Positions 16,721 to 25,386 of a stretch of 64,000 nucleotides of DNA are shown here, piece after piece. The first letter of the stretch is position 1, and the number at the start of each line of letters is the position of its first letter. A program made the position numbers and the translations under genes. The notes below the pieces were generated by a model that was given only the letters and a program-made list of their open reading frames with translations, had not been told where the DNA came from and ran no database searches. The stretch comes from Tepidiformaceae bacterium (lineage in GTDB: Bacteria > Chloroflexota > Dehalococcoidia > Tepidiformales > Tepidiformaceae): positions 1,837,289 to 1,901,288 of the forward strand of contig OY282446.1 of assembly GCA_958295975.1 (NCBI GenBank), written 5' to 3'.

Positions 16721-18403
16721 TCAGCGCTCGGCGTCATCCTCCAGGTCGGCGGGCAGCAGGGCGTCGTTCGCGCCCAGCTCCGCGCCCATGCGCCGCAGCT
16801 CGCGCCCGAAGCGGGAACCGCGCGCGGCGATGCCCGCGAGCCGCACGCGGTCGCCCTCGACGCGCGCCCACAGCCGCCGCCGCGGAGCGTAGAAGGTCGC
16901 GCCCAGGCCCACCATGGCCATGCCCACCGCCACCCAGATGAAGGTGTCGCCCGGGTCGCGGCGCACGTCGATGCCGGCGGCGTCCACGCGCCCCCCGAAG
17001 CGGTAGCGGTAGCCGGAGGCGGTCTCCACCGTCGCGCCCTCGGCGATGACGACCGGCGCGGCGTCGATGCCCGCGATGAGCAGGTAGGGGCGTCCGTCGC
17101 CGCCCTCCGGCATCTGCACCGTGACCGCGCCCGCCGTCTCCCCGCGGGGCATGTCGAGCACGGCGATGGCGGGCACGGCGGCCACGCCGCGCACGGCGAT
17201 GCGGTGCGCGCCCGTCTCCACCGCCTCGCCCGGGCGCAATTCGGCGGGCGCGAAGCCCTCGCCGTCGATGGCCACGGCCAGCGTGTCTCCCTCCCGCCGC
17301 CAGCTGACGCCGTAGACGGCGTCGGGCAGCACCAGTTCGGCCAGCGCCAGCTCGCCCTCGCGCCCGAGCGGCTCGCCGCGCACGCTCGCCATCTGCGGCA
17401 GCGTCTGGTCGAACGCGACCGCGCCCGCCGCGTCCGTGACCGTGAGCACGGGCGCCGCCGTGACCTCGTTCTCGAAGTCCAGCACGTCGTCGAAGAGCGC
17501 GCGCCCGTCCGGCCCGTGGACGGTGAGGCGGGCGAGGTCGTCGAAGAAGGCCGCCTGGTGGAAGCGGTGGCCGAAGGCGTGGCAGGGGTCGTTCACGGTG
17601 GCGGTGCAGCGCACCGTCTCGCCGCCGCGCCGCAGCGTGAGCTCGCTGCGGAAATCGACGACGTTGCCGTCCGCGTCCACGCCGCGATGGGCGTCCGCCA
17701 TGCCCACGAAGATCTGGCCCGGCCCGGGATCGCGGAAGAGGGGTGCGGCGGGGCGCGCCTCCGCCAGCGCCAGCGTGCGCTGGAAGCCGCCCAGGCTGGT
17801 GAGCAGCCCGCCGAGCAGCAGCAGCAGCAGCGCCAGGTGCGAGACGAAGGTGGCGTACTGGCTCCAGCGATGGCGCTCCGCGAACAGCTCCGTCACGCCG
17901 CCCGCCGCGTGCGCGCGCGTCACGCGGTAGCGCCGCTTCCGCAGCAGCGCCTCCAGCGCCTGCGCGCCGCCCGCGTGCGTGAAGGAGGCGCGGTGGCGGG
18001 CCGTCCCGAAGTAGCGTTCGCCCACGCGCCGCGGCGGGCGGTGCACGCTCCGCCACACGGGCGGCAGGCGGCTGATCGTGCACACCGTCACCGCCGCCAC
18101 GATCGTGAACCAGAGGCCCGCGAACCACGCACTGTGGAAGACCTCGAACAGGTCGAGCCCGTCGAGCGCCGCCGTGAAGGGGCCGAAGTCCTCGCGCCGC
18201 AGCTCGATCCAGGCGGCGCGCCCGGCGGCGTTGCCGCGCATCTCCGCGGGCAGCTGGGGCAGGGCCACGCCCAGCAGCCCCGCCAGCACCGCCGCCGTCA
18301 CCAGCGCCACCGCGAACTTCACGTTCGTGAGCAGCCGCCAGACCGCCCGCGCCGGATCGAACCCGCCGGAGGGGAGGCGCGCGGGCGCGGCCCCGCCCCT
18401 CAC
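16721..18403 (-). CDS. resB: Cytochrome c biogenesis protein ResB
   Basis: A 560-residue membrane protein with three N-terminal helices (around residues 20-40, 75-95 and 170-195), a large extracytoplasmic beta-rich domain, and a final helix in FIWVAVGMAMVGLGATFY. This is the ResB/Ccs1 layout; GMAMVGLGATFY resembles the conserved C-terminal segment. With ResC/CcsA it forms the system II haem-ligation complex. Its GTG start overlaps the tlpA stop (GTGA), so the pair is coupled. No ccsA lies in this window. Confidence 0.87.
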   Translation of the reverse strand: MRGGAAPARLPSGGFDPARAVWRLLTNVKFAVALVTAAVLAGLLGVALPQLPAEMRGNAAGRAAWIELRREDFGPFTAALDGLDLFEVFHSAWFAGLWFTIVAAVTVCTISRLPPVWRSVHRPPRRVGERYFGTARHRASFTHAGGAQALEALLRKRRYRVTRAHAAGGVTELFAERHRWSQYATFVSHLALLLLLLGGLLTSLGGFQRTLALAEARPAAPLFRDPGPGQIFVGMADAHRGVDADGNVVDFRSELTLRRGGETVRCTATVNDPCHAFGHRFHQAAFFDDLARLTVHGPDGRALFDDVLDFENEVTAAPVLTVTDAAGAVAFDQTLPQMASVRGEPLGREGELALAELVLPDAVYGVSWRREGDTLAVAIDGEGFAPAELRPGEAVETGAHRIAVRGVAAVPAIAVLDMPRGETAGAVTVQMPEGGDGRPYLLIAGIDAAPVVIAEGATVETASGYRYRFGGRVDAAGIDVRRDPGDTFIWVAVGMAMVGLGATFYAPRRRLWARVEGDRVRLAGIAARGSRFGRELRRMGAELGANDALLPADLEDDAER

Positions 18404-19032
18404 GGCGGCGGCAACAGCGCGTCCAGGTCCGCGCGCGTGAGGGCCCCGCGGTGGATCAGCCGCACCACGCCCTGCGGGTCGATGAGGAAGCTCACGGGCA
18501 GGCCCGTGTTCACGCGGTAGGCGGTGGAGACGCGCCCGTCCGCGTCCAGCGCGATCGGATAGGTCACGCCGAACTCGTCCGCGAAGGCCGCCGCCGCCGC
18601 GCGCGATTCCTGCTGGTTCACGCCCACCACCATGAGGCCGGGCGCGCGCTCCTCGAAGAAGGCCTGCAGGGCGGGCGTCTCCCCGCGGCAGGGCCCGCAC
18701 CACGACGCCCAGAAGTTGAGCAGCACATGGCGTCCGCGGAAGTCCGTGAGCGCCACGGGGGCGCCGTCGGGCGTGCGCAGGCGGAAGGCGGGGGCGGCGC
18801 GGCCCGTCGTCGCCGCCGGGGCCTCGCCCGTGGGGTTGAGCGCCTCCGGCAGCGCGATCGCGCCGAAGCCGGGCTCCGCCGCCTGTCCGCCGCCGTCGCC
18901 GCGCAGCTCGAGGAACCACACGACCAGCGCCACCACCGCCACCGCCAGCGCCGCCGCGCCGAAGGTGGCGGCCGGTCCGGCGTACTCGCGGCGGCGCTGG
19001 GGGCGTTCGTCGGGGAGCGTCTCATCCGTCAC
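18400..19032 (-). CDS. TlpA/ResA-type membrane-anchored thioredoxin
   Basis: A 210-residue protein with a signal anchor at about residues 24-42 and a thioredoxin domain with WASWCGPCR near residue 110. The fold continues with GVNQQE and a cis-Pro in TGLPVSFLID. Such proteins reduce the CXXCH cysteines of apocytochrome c outside the membrane before haem attachment, which fits translational coupling to resB. The start is GTG, with a TACGCT -10 box about 20 bases upstream. Confidence 0.9.
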   Translation of the reverse strand: MTDETLPDERPQRRREYAGPAATFGAAALAVAVVALVVWFLELRGDGGGQAAEPGFGAIALPEALNPTGEAPAATTGRAAPAFRLRTPDGAPVALTDFRGRHVLLNFWASWCGPCRGETPALQAFFEERAPGLMVVGVNQQESRAAAAAFADEFGVTYPIALDADGRVSTAYRVNTGLPVSFLIDPQGVVRLIHRGALTRADLDALLPPP

Positions 19033-19111
19033 GGCGCGCCATCCGCCCGCGAGCGTACCAAGCCGCGCGGTCCCGCGCCGCCCGCCGCTGGCGTGCTACC
19101 GTGCGGTGGCC

Positions 19112-21472
19112 GTGCCCAGCCCCGTCCGTATCCCGTCGTTGCCGCGCGCGGGCGTCGCGTTCCTCGCCGCCGTCCTGCTGGCGCTGGCGGCGCTCGCGCC
19201 CTCCGAGGCGCAGACGACGCCCGCGCCGTCCTTCCTGCGCGACGCCTTCACCTACGCCCTCGACGAGGGCGCGGACGGCTCTTCCACCGCCGTCGCTATC
19301 GGCGCGCCCATCGTCGTGGCCGACGCCACCGACACCACCGCCTGCGCCATCAGCGCCCAGAGCGTGACCGGCGGCAGCGCGCTGTCGCCCGCGCTCTTCG
19401 CCGTCGCCCCCTCCACCTGCGCCATCACCTACACGGGCGCCGGGGAGACGCGCGCGGCGGGTACCCGCGAATCGTTCTCGCTGACCGTGGGCGTGGACGG
19501 CAACGACATGGGGACGGTCGCCGACGACACCATCGCGGTCACGGTGAAGATCGTGAACGCGGCCACGGACAAGGCCGCGCTGGAAGCCTTCTACGACGCG
19601 CTCGGCGGGGACGACTGGACCGTCAACACGAACTGGAAGTCGGCGACGCTGCCGAGCGGCTGCGGCCATGAGAATCGGGCGGCTGGCTGCTGGTTCGCCG
19701 TCGATACCGACGCCAGCGGGCGCGTGACGGGGCTGAACTTTTTGTTAATCGGCAACGTGAACAGCCCCAACAACTTCGTCGGCAGCCTTCCCGCCGAACT
19801 GGGCGACCTCTCGCGGATGACGCACCTGTACATCGTGGCGCGAGTCTTTGGAATTGCCGACAGGGCCTTTCGGGAGTCGCACCCCCTGCTCAACCTCACG
19901 CTGACGGGGGAGATTCCGGCGGAGCTGGGCAACCTTCGCAGCCTGACCAGGCTGCATCTCGGCGGCACGAACCTGTCGGGGGCGATTCCACCGGAGATTG
20001 GAACCCTGCCGGCGCTGACGGAGTTGACACTCAGGGATAACGCGTTGAATGGAGCGCTCCCGGACCTGAGCGGACTGGCGGATACGCTGACCAGTCTGAC
20101 CCTCTCCGGGAACCTGTTGTCGGGCGGCATCCCCGGCTGGTTGGGCGATATGGACCTGCTCACGGGTCTGGATCTCCAGGATAATGAGTTTTCGGGCGCC
20201 ATTCCCTCGACGCTGGGGGACATGGACGCACTGACGTACCTGAATCTCTCCAGCAATCAACTGGACGGAGCGTTTCCCGGCCTGAGCGGGCTGGCGGACA
20301 CGCTGGAGCGTCTGGTCCTGGGCGGCAACGGGCTGACCGGAAGTCTCCCCGCTTGGCTGGCGGACATGGACGTGCTGCTATCCCTGTCGCTGGGAGGAAA
20401 CCAGCTGTCGGGCGGCATCCCCATCGAACTCGGTGGCATGGATGCAGTGCAAGACATCTCCCTCTATAACAACCGACTGGGCGGCGAGATTCCCGATCTG
20501 AGCGCGCTGGCGGACACGCTGACGGGGCTGTGGCTGGGAGGGAATGGACTGACCGGAAGCATCCCCGACTGGCTGGGCGGCATGGACTTGCTGGACGATC
20601 TGCGACTCGAGGAGAACCAGCTGACGGGCGGCATCCCCGCGGCGCTGGGCGACATGGACGCGCTGCGGAGCCTGGTCCTCAGCGACAACCCCCTGGGCGG
20701 CGCGATCCCCGACCTGAGCGGGCTGGCGGACACGCTGGATGGGCTGTACCTCCGCAATACCGCGCTATCGGGGCGCATTCCCGATTCGCTGACGGCGCTG
20801 ACGAACCTGAGCACCCTGCTCCTGGACGAGAATCCGGGCCTGCGGTGCGTGGCGTACGACGACACCGCCATGCTGCGCTGGATCGATGGCATCCGGGCGA
20901 TGCAGTATGGCAGGGCGTCTGTTCTCATCTGCCCGCCGCCGATCGTGCTGCTGCCGTACGCCACCGTCACGCTGGGCGTGGCGGTGGAGGGGGACGCGCC
21001 GGATGACGCCGCCTACGCCCTGCGGCTGAGCTGCGGAACATCTTCGTTCGCGCCCACGCTGGCCGCGGGCGAGACCTACGCCGGCTCCTTCCCCGCGGAC
21101 ACTTCCTGCTCGCTCACCGTTACGGACCCGGCGGGCGCGTCGGAGGTGCGGGGCGGGTTCGCGGACCGGACCTTCGGCGTGGGCGCCCATGCCGTCACCG
21201 TGACGCTGGTCCACGCGGAGCCGGGCGCGCAGCTGGAAGCGGCGCTGGTGGCGGGCGCCGCCTTCGCGCGCTGGCGGGGCGCGGAGACGCCCGTGGCCGA
21301 CGCCGTGGCTGGCCTGTCGCTGCGCGTCACCGCCGTTCACTGGTGGGACGCCGCCGCGCAGACGTGGCGCTCGTGGTTCCCCGACGGCGAGGCCGCGGGC
21401 GCGAACACGCTCGCCGCCTTCGCGCCGGGCGGCATCTACATGATCTTCGCCGGGGAGCGCGACGGGAGCTGA
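19112..21472 (+). CDS. Secreted plant-type leucine-rich-repeat protein
   Basis: A 786-residue exported protein. A signal peptide (AGVAFLAAVLLALAALAPSEA) is followed by a beta-rich N-terminal domain resembling a cadherin-like repeat to about residue 155, and then an LRR cap with Gly-Asp-Asp-Trp and Asn-Trp-Lys typical of plant-type LRR starts. About thirteen 24-residue repeats with the IP..L/LSG signature follow, and then a C-terminal domain with paired Trp residues and an N.L..F..G..Y pattern common in Chloroflexi surface proteins. It probably works on the cell surface as an adhesion or recognition protein. A TACCGT -10 box nine bases before the GTG sets the start; a GTG two codons upstream is possible. 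Confidence 0.85.
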   Translation: MPSPVRIPSLPRAGVAFLAAVLLALAALAPSEAQTTPAPSFLRDAFTYALDEGADGSSTAVAIGAPIVVADATDTTACAISAQSVTGGSALSPALFAVAPSTCAITYTGAGETRAAGTRESFSLTVGVDGNDMGTVADDTIAVTVKIVNAATDKAALEAFYDALGGDDWTVNTNWKSATLPSGCGHENRAAGCWFAVDTDASGRVTGLNFLLIGNVNSPNNFVGSLPAELGDLSRMTHLYIVARVFGIADRAFRESHPLLNLTLTGEIPAELGNLRSLTRLHLGGTNLSGAIPPEIGTLPALTELTLRDNALNGALPDLSGLADTLTSLTLSGNLLSGGIPGWLGDMDLLTGLDLQDNEFSGAIPSTLGDMDALTYLNLSSNQLDGAFPGLSGLADTLERLVLGGNGLTGSLPAWLADMDVLLSLSLGGNQLSGGIPIELGGMDAVQDISLYNNRLGGEIPDLSALADTLTGLWLGGNGLTGSIPDWLGGMDLLDDLRLEENQLTGGIPAALGDMDALRSLVLSDNPLGGAIPDLSGLADTLDGLYLRNTALSGRIPDSLTALTNLSTLLLDENPGLRCVAYDDTAMLRWIDGIRAMQYGRASVLICPPPIVLLPYATVTLGVAVEGDAPDDAAYALRLSCGTSSFAPTLAAGETYAGSFPADTSCSLTVTDPAGASEVRGGFADRTFGVGAHAVTVTLVHAEPGAQLEAALVAGAAFARWRGAETPVADAVAGLSLRVTAVHWWDAAAQTWRSWFPDGEAAGANTLAAFAPGGIYMIFAGERDGS
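20054..20845 (+). repeat. 216-bp higher-order repeat within the LRR domain (about 3.7 units)
   Basis: Within the LRR region, every third repeat is of one type. PDLSGLADTL, P.WLGDMDLL and LGDMDAL repeats alternate in that order with a period of 72 residues. Units begin at 20054, 20270, 20486 and 20702. This indicates amplification of a three-repeat block rather than single LRRs. Confidence 0.85.
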
Positions 21473-21476
21473 GCCG

Positions 21477-22187
21477 CTACGGGTCGGGCGGGAGGCCGCG
21501 GCGCCGGGCGATCTCGCGCCAGGCCGCGTCCTCCACCGCTTCGGGCGACTGCGTGGCGTCGATGGCCAGCCACGCGCCCGGCGGGGCCGCGGCCAGCTGG
21601 GCGCGGTAGCCCGCGCGCACGCGCTCGTGGAAGGCGAGCGGCTCGCGCCCCGTGGCCGGTCCCTCGCCGTCCGCCGCGCCGCGCCGCGCGTCCGGGTCGG
21701 GCGGCACGTCGAGCCGCGGGCGCTGGTCCGCGGGCACGGACTCCGGCAGCTTGCGGCGCAGGCCGGTCGCGGGCGGCGCGTCGAGATAGACGGTGAGGTC
21801 GGGCGCGAGCCCGTCCGTGGCCCAGCCGTCGGCCGCGGCCAGCCGTTGCCGGTCCAGCCCGCGCCCGTGGCCCTGGTAGGCCAGGGTGCTGGCGCTGAAG
21901 CGGTCGCAGAGCACGGTCGCGCCCGCGTCGAGCGCGGGCCGGATGACGCCGTCCACGAGTTCGGCGCGGGCCAGCAGGAAGGCGAACGCCTCCGCCCAGG
22001 GGCCGAGCGGCTGGGCCAGCAGGTCGCGCACGCGCTCGCCCGCGGGCGTGCTGCCCGGCTCGCGCACGGCCACGACGCGTATGCCCGCGCGCTCGAAGCG
22101 CCGCGCCAGCCGCGCCGCCAGCAGGCTCTTGCCCGCGCCCTCGCCGCCTTCGAGGACGATGAAGCGGGGGCCTTCGCCGCGGCTCAC
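21477..22187 (-). CDS. tmk: Thymidylate kinase
   Basis: A 236-residue dTMP kinase. The P-loop is [10 protein letters not shown] at residues 12-21, the dTMP-binding motif is [19 protein letters not shown], and the Thr/Ser-rich [10 protein letters not shown] matches the conserved REPG(G/S)T. It phosphorylates dTMP to dTDP. It is about 25 residues longer than typical because of an Asp/Pro-rich insertion (about residues 150-180) in the lid region, a possible species-specific feature. The GTG start overlaps the stop of the R3H/AAA gene (GTGA). Confidence 0.93.
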   Translation of the reverse strand: MSRGEGPRFIVLEGGEGAGKSLLAARLARRFERAGIRVVAVREPGSTPAGERVRDLLAQPLGPWAEAFAFLLARAELVDGVIRPALDAGATVLCDRFSASTLAYQGHGRGLDRQRLAAADGWATDGLAPDLTVYLDAPPATGLRRKLPESVPADQRPRLDVPPDPDARRGAADGEGPATGREPLAFHERVRAGYRAQLAAAPPGAWLAIDATQSPEAVEDAAWREIARRRGLPPDP

Positions 22188-23743
22188 CGCGCGCGCTCGC
22201 GCGGCGGCCCGGGCAGGATGCGGACGCGCCGCTCCGGCTCCGCGCCGCGGCTCTCGCTGTCGAGGTTGAAGCGCCCGGCCAGCTCGTGCTGGACGCGCCG
22301 GATGTAGCTGTTGGCGGGCGCCAGTTCGAGCGGGCGGCCGTCGCTGAGCACGCGCGCGATCGCCTCCTCCGCCTCGCGGCAGGCGTCCGCCACCGGGTCG
22401 CGCCGCTGGCGCTGGCCGCGGAACTGGAGCATGGCCTGCTCCATCTGGAAGGGCGTGTTGCTCTTGATCACGTAGATGGGCAGGGAGCGCTCCTCGGCCT
22501 CGCGCACGGGCGCGGGCTTCTTGCGGTACGAGTGGCGCAGCGTGATCAGCGCGTCGGCGGCGTGCAGGTCGTCGACGAGGCGCACGGGCGCGTCCGTCTG
22601 CCGCGCGGCCTGCAGCAGCCGCCCCCGCGAGATACCGAAGGGGAAGAGGGCGACCGTCTCCCCGTCCACGGGCGCGCCGTCGCCGCCCCGCGCCTCCTCG
22701 GGCGGCGGCGCGGGCTCCTCCGCGGGCGCGACGGCGACGGCGCCGCCGTCCGTCAGCTCGCGCTCCTCGGGGGGCGCGGGGAAGCCGCGCAGCTTGGCGT
22801 CCACGGTTTCGCCCACGTCCTCGTGCAGGGCCACGCGCCGCCAGCCCTGGATTTCGACGACGGCGTCGAAGGTGGGCGGGGCCATGCGTTCGAGGATCGA
22901 CTTGCGCGTGCCCCGCCGCCGCGCCTCCTCGTCGCTGAGCGTGACCGACTGGATGCCGCCGATGAGGTCGCAGAGGGTGGGGTTGGCCATCAGGTTTTCG
23001 AGGGTGTTGCCGTGGGCGGTGCCGACCAGCTGCACGCCGCGCTCGGCGATGGTGCGCGCCGCCGCCGCCTCCAGCTCCGTGCCGATCTCGTCGATGACGA
23101 TGACCTCGGGCATGTGGTTCTCGACGGCCTCGATCATGACGCCGTGCTGGAGGGCGGGCGTGGCCACCTGCATGCGCCGCGCGCCGCCGATGGCGGGATG
23201 GGGGATGTCGCCGTCGCCGCCGATCTCGTTCGAGGTATCGACGATGACGACGCGCTTGTTGGCCTCGTCCGCGAGCACGCGCGCCACCTCGCGCAGCATG
23301 GTCGTCTTGCCCACGCCCGGACGGCCCAGCAGGAGGATGCTCTTCCCGCTCATGACGAGGTCCTCGATGATGCGGATGGTGCCGTAGACGGCGCGCCCGA
23401 TGCGGCAGGTGAGCCCCACCACGCGCCCCCGCCGGTTGCGGATGGCGGAGATGCGGTGGAGCGTGCGCTCGATGCCCGCGCGGTTGTCGTCGCCGAAGGC
23501 GCCCACGCGCGCGATCACGAACTCGAGGTCCTCGTCGCTCACCTCGCGGTGGCCGAGCACGACCTCGGCGTTGGGGTAGCGCGCCTCGGGCAGCCGCCCC
23601 AGGTCCATCACCACCTCCAGCAGGTCGCCACGCCCGTCGCGCGCCGCCAGCCGCTCGGCGAGGCGCGGCGGCAGCGTCCCGATCAGGGCGTCGAGGTCGT
23701 CCGTGACGATGCGTTCGGGCAGGGCGCCGTTTCCCTCGGTCAT
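22184..23743 (-). CDS. AAA ATPase with C-terminal R3H domain (SpoIIIAA/Ycf45-like)
   Basis: A 519-residue protein. Residues 1-330 form a RecA/AAA ATPase with Walker [10 protein letters not shown], a Walker B-like strand [13 protein letters not shown] and sensor-like [11 protein letters not shown], closely resembling SpoIIIAA and plastid Ycf45. After an acidic Pro/Ala-rich linker (about 340-370) comes an R3H nucleic-acid-binding domain near the C-terminus ([15 protein letters not shown], with Arg and His spaced as in R3H). The fusion is known in cyanobacteria, plastids and Chloroflexi; its role is uncertain. It lies between pdxT and tmk in one operon. Confidence 0.87.
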   Translation of the reverse strand: MTEGNGALPERIVTDDLDALIGTLPPRLAERLAARDGRGDLLEVVMDLGRLPEARYPNAEVVLGHREVSDEDLEFVIARVGAFGDDNRAGIERTLHRISAIRNRRGRVVGLTCRIGRAVYGTIRIIEDLVMSGKSILLLGRPGVGKTTMLREVARVLADEANKRVVIVDTSNEIGGDGDIPHPAIGGARRMQVATPALQHGVMIEAVENHMPEVIVIDEIGTELEAAAARTIAERGVQLVGTAHGNTLENLMANPTLCDLIGGIQSVTLSDEEARRRGTRKSILERMAPPTFDAVVEIQGWRRVALHEDVGETVDAKLRGFPAPPEERELTDGGAVAVAPAEEPAPPPEEARGGDGAPVDGETVALFPFGISRGRLLQAARQTDAPVRLVDDLHAADALITLRHSYRKKPAPVREAEERSLPIYVIKSNTPFQMEQAMLQFRGQRQRRDPVADACREAEEAIARVLSDGRPLELAPANSYIRRVQHELAGRFNLDSESRGAEPERRVRILPGPPRERAR

Positions 23744-23760
23744 CCGCGTTCGCCCCTACG

Positions 23761-24354
23761 CTAGCCGATCGCGGGCCGCGCGTTCACGCCGCCGAGGGAG
23801 AGAAAGTACTCGTGCAGGCGCGGATCGTCGCCCAGTTCGGGGTGGAAGGCGGTGGCCAGCAGGGCGCCCTGGCGCGCGGCCACGATGCTCCCGTCCGCCA
23901 GCCGCCCCAGCGCCTCCACGCCCTTGCCCGCGGACGCGATGCGGGGGGCGCGGATGAAGATGGCGCGGAAGGGGCCGCCCCCCACCCCGGCCAGCTCCAC
24001 GCCCGCCTCGAAGCTGTCGACCTGGCGCCCGAAGGCGTTGCGCGCCACGGCGATGTCCATGGCCGCCAGCCCCGGGCGGTCGAGCGCGTCCACCTCGCGG
24101 GCCAGCAGGATGGCCCCCGCGCAGGTGCCCCACACGGGCCGTCCGCCGGCGCAGAAGTCGCGCAGCGGCTCGCGCAGGCCGTAGCGGGGGATGAGGCGCG
24201 CGATGGTCGTGCTCTCGCCGCCGGGGATGATGAGCGCCTCCAGCCCGTCCAGCGCCTCCGGCCCGCGCACCTCGACGGAGGCGCGGCCCAGGCGCGCCAG
24301 CATGGCGGCGTGCTCGCGGAAGCCGCCCTGCAGGGCCAGCACGCCCACGGTCAC
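23761..24354 (-). CDS. pdxT: Pyridoxal 5'-phosphate synthase glutaminase subunit
   Basis: A 197-residue class I glutaminase. It begins VGVLALQGGFREH, has IPGGESTTIARL, the nucleophile Cys in GTCAGAILLA and the His-Pro-Glu dyad in TAFHPELGDD, all as in PdxT. It supplies ammonia to PdxS for the DXP-independent route to PLP. pdxS, usually adjacent, is absent here and must be elsewhere if the pathway operates. GTG start; a TGCTACACT extended -10 lies about 50 bases upstream, back to back with the promoter of the PPOX-like gene. Confidence 0.93.
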   Translation of the reverse strand: MTVGVLALQGGFREHAAMLARLGRASVEVRGPEALDGLEALIIPGGESTTIARLIPRYGLREPLRDFCAGGRPVWGTCAGAILLAREVDALDRPGLAAMDIAVARNAFGRQVDSFEAGVELAGVGGGPFRAIFIRAPRIASAGKGVEALGRLADGSIVAARQGALLATAFHPELGDDPRLHEYFLSLGGVNARPAIG

Positions 24355-24431
24355 GGCCTTCGCCCCTCGCTCTCGCCCACGCCCGCGCAGTGTAGCAGCG
24401 CGGGCCGCTATGCTTGCGCGCGGGAGGTTCC

Positions 24432-24860
24432 ATGCCCGCCACGCTCACCCCCGACGAAGTCCGCGAATTCCTCGACAGCCGCCCCGGCTGGATCACGCTC
24501 ACCACCATCGGCTCCGACGGCTACCCCCACAGCGTGCCCATCGGCTACTTCCGCGCCGGCGACGACGTCTGCGTCGGCTGCCGCGACCGCACGCAGAAGG
24601 TGCTCAACGCGCAGCGCAACCCGAAGGTCAGCCTCTCGCTGGAAAGCGGCTCCACCATGCGCGACATCAAGGGCGTGCTCATCCAGGGCGACGCCGTCGT
24701 CGTGAACGAGCCGGACGAGCTGCTGGAGCTGACGCGCGAGGCCGCCCGCCGCCGCGGCGCGCCCGAATCGGCGCTGCCCACGAGCCCGCCGCCGGGCGCG
24801 GCCTACATCCGGGTCACGCCCACGCGCGTCATCTCCTGGGACTACTCGCGCGAGGGCTGA
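24432..24860 (+). CDS. PPOX-family flavin/F420-binding protein
   Basis: A 142-residue split beta-barrel protein of the pyridoxamine-5'-phosphate-oxidase superfamily. It has the N-terminal helix and strand (GWITLTTIGSDGYPHSVPIGYF), a central RDRTQKVLNAQRNPKVSL segment resembling that of small F420- or FMN-dependent oxidoreductases, and a final VTPTRVISWDYSREG. It probably reduces or sequesters a small molecule; the cofactor and substrate are not determined. GGGAGG lies just before the ATG. It diverges from pdxT with 77 bases between the two starts. Confidence 0.85.
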   Translation: MPATLTPDEVREFLDSRPGWITLTTIGSDGYPHSVPIGYFRAGDDVCVGCRDRTQKVLNAQRNPKVSLSLESGSTMRDIKGVLIQGDAVVVNEPDELLELTREAARRRGAPESALPTSPPPGAAYIRVTPTRVISWDYSREG

Positions 24861-24891
24861 TCCGCGTTCACGCCGCGCCACTCCCTTCCCG

Positions 24892-25061
24892 GTGCGGCGC
24901 AGTCGCGCGCACCCACGCCACTCTCTCCTCAACGCGGCGCAGCCGCGCGCTCTCCTCCGCCCTCAGCGCGGCGCCAGCTGCGCGCACCGCACGCCACTCT
25001 CTCCTCAGCGCGGCGCAGCCGCGCGCTCTCCTCCGCCCTCAGCGCGGCGCCAGCCGCGCGC
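24892..25061. repeat. Array of five GC hairpins in a 76-bp tandem repeat
   Basis: Five short palindromes (core GCGCGGC-TGC-GCCGCGC or close variants) lie at 24892, 24933, 24966, 25008 and 25042, spaced alternately about 41 and 33 bases. A 76-bp unit (24915-24990 and 24991-25066) is almost perfectly repeated, preceded by a degraded partial copy. The last copy encodes the C-terminus and stop of the alkyltransferase-like gene, so the array looks like repeated duplication of that 3' end. It could act as a transcription terminator or mRNA-end structure. Confidence 0.7.
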
Positions 25062-25386
25062 TCTCCTCCTCGTCCGGCCACCAGCGGAAGGCGCGCAGGT
25101 CCACGCGGTCCTCGGCGTCGAAGGTCACGCCCTCGGCCTCGAGCCGCGCGCGCTGGAGGTCGGCCCCCGCGCCGCGACCGCGCAGGCTGATGCCGCCCTG
25201 CGCGTTGATCACGCGCCACCAGGGCACCTCCGTATCGGGCGGCAGCGCGCGCAGGGCGTAGCCGACGGCCCGCGCCGCGGCGGGCGCGCCCAGTTCGAGC
25301 GCCACCTGCCCGTAGGTGACGACGCGCCCGCGCGGCGTCCCGCACACGAACGCCCACACGCGCTCATGGAAGTTGGGGGCGCTCAG
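25039..25386 (-). CDS. Alkyltransferase-like protein (ATL, MGMT fold)
   Basis: A 115-residue protein with the DNA-binding domain of O6-alkylguanine transferases: RGRVVTYGQVA carries the arginine finger and VPWWRVINAQG is the active-site segment. The alkyl-acceptor Cys of PCHRV is replaced by Trp, as in ATL proteins, which bind alkylated guanine and hand it to nucleotide excision repair rather than repairing it. Homology continues upstream of the first GTG (25359) through NFHERVW. The only in-frame initiator is a CTG whose CTGA overlaps the nuclease stop, matching the GTGA/ATGA overlaps elsewhere. If CTG is not used, the protein starts at 25359. Confidence 0.85.
   Translation of the reverse strand: MSAPNFHERVWAFVCGTPRGRVVTYGQVALELGAPAAARAVGYALRALPPDTEVPWWRVINAQGGISLRGRGAGADLQRARLEAEGVTFDAEDRVDLRAFRWWPDEEESARLAPR

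Noticed and set aside
21472-21477. Intrinsic terminator between the LRR gene and tmk
   Set aside because: Only four bases separate the stops and no hairpin with a T-run is present. The same holds for most convergent pairs here.
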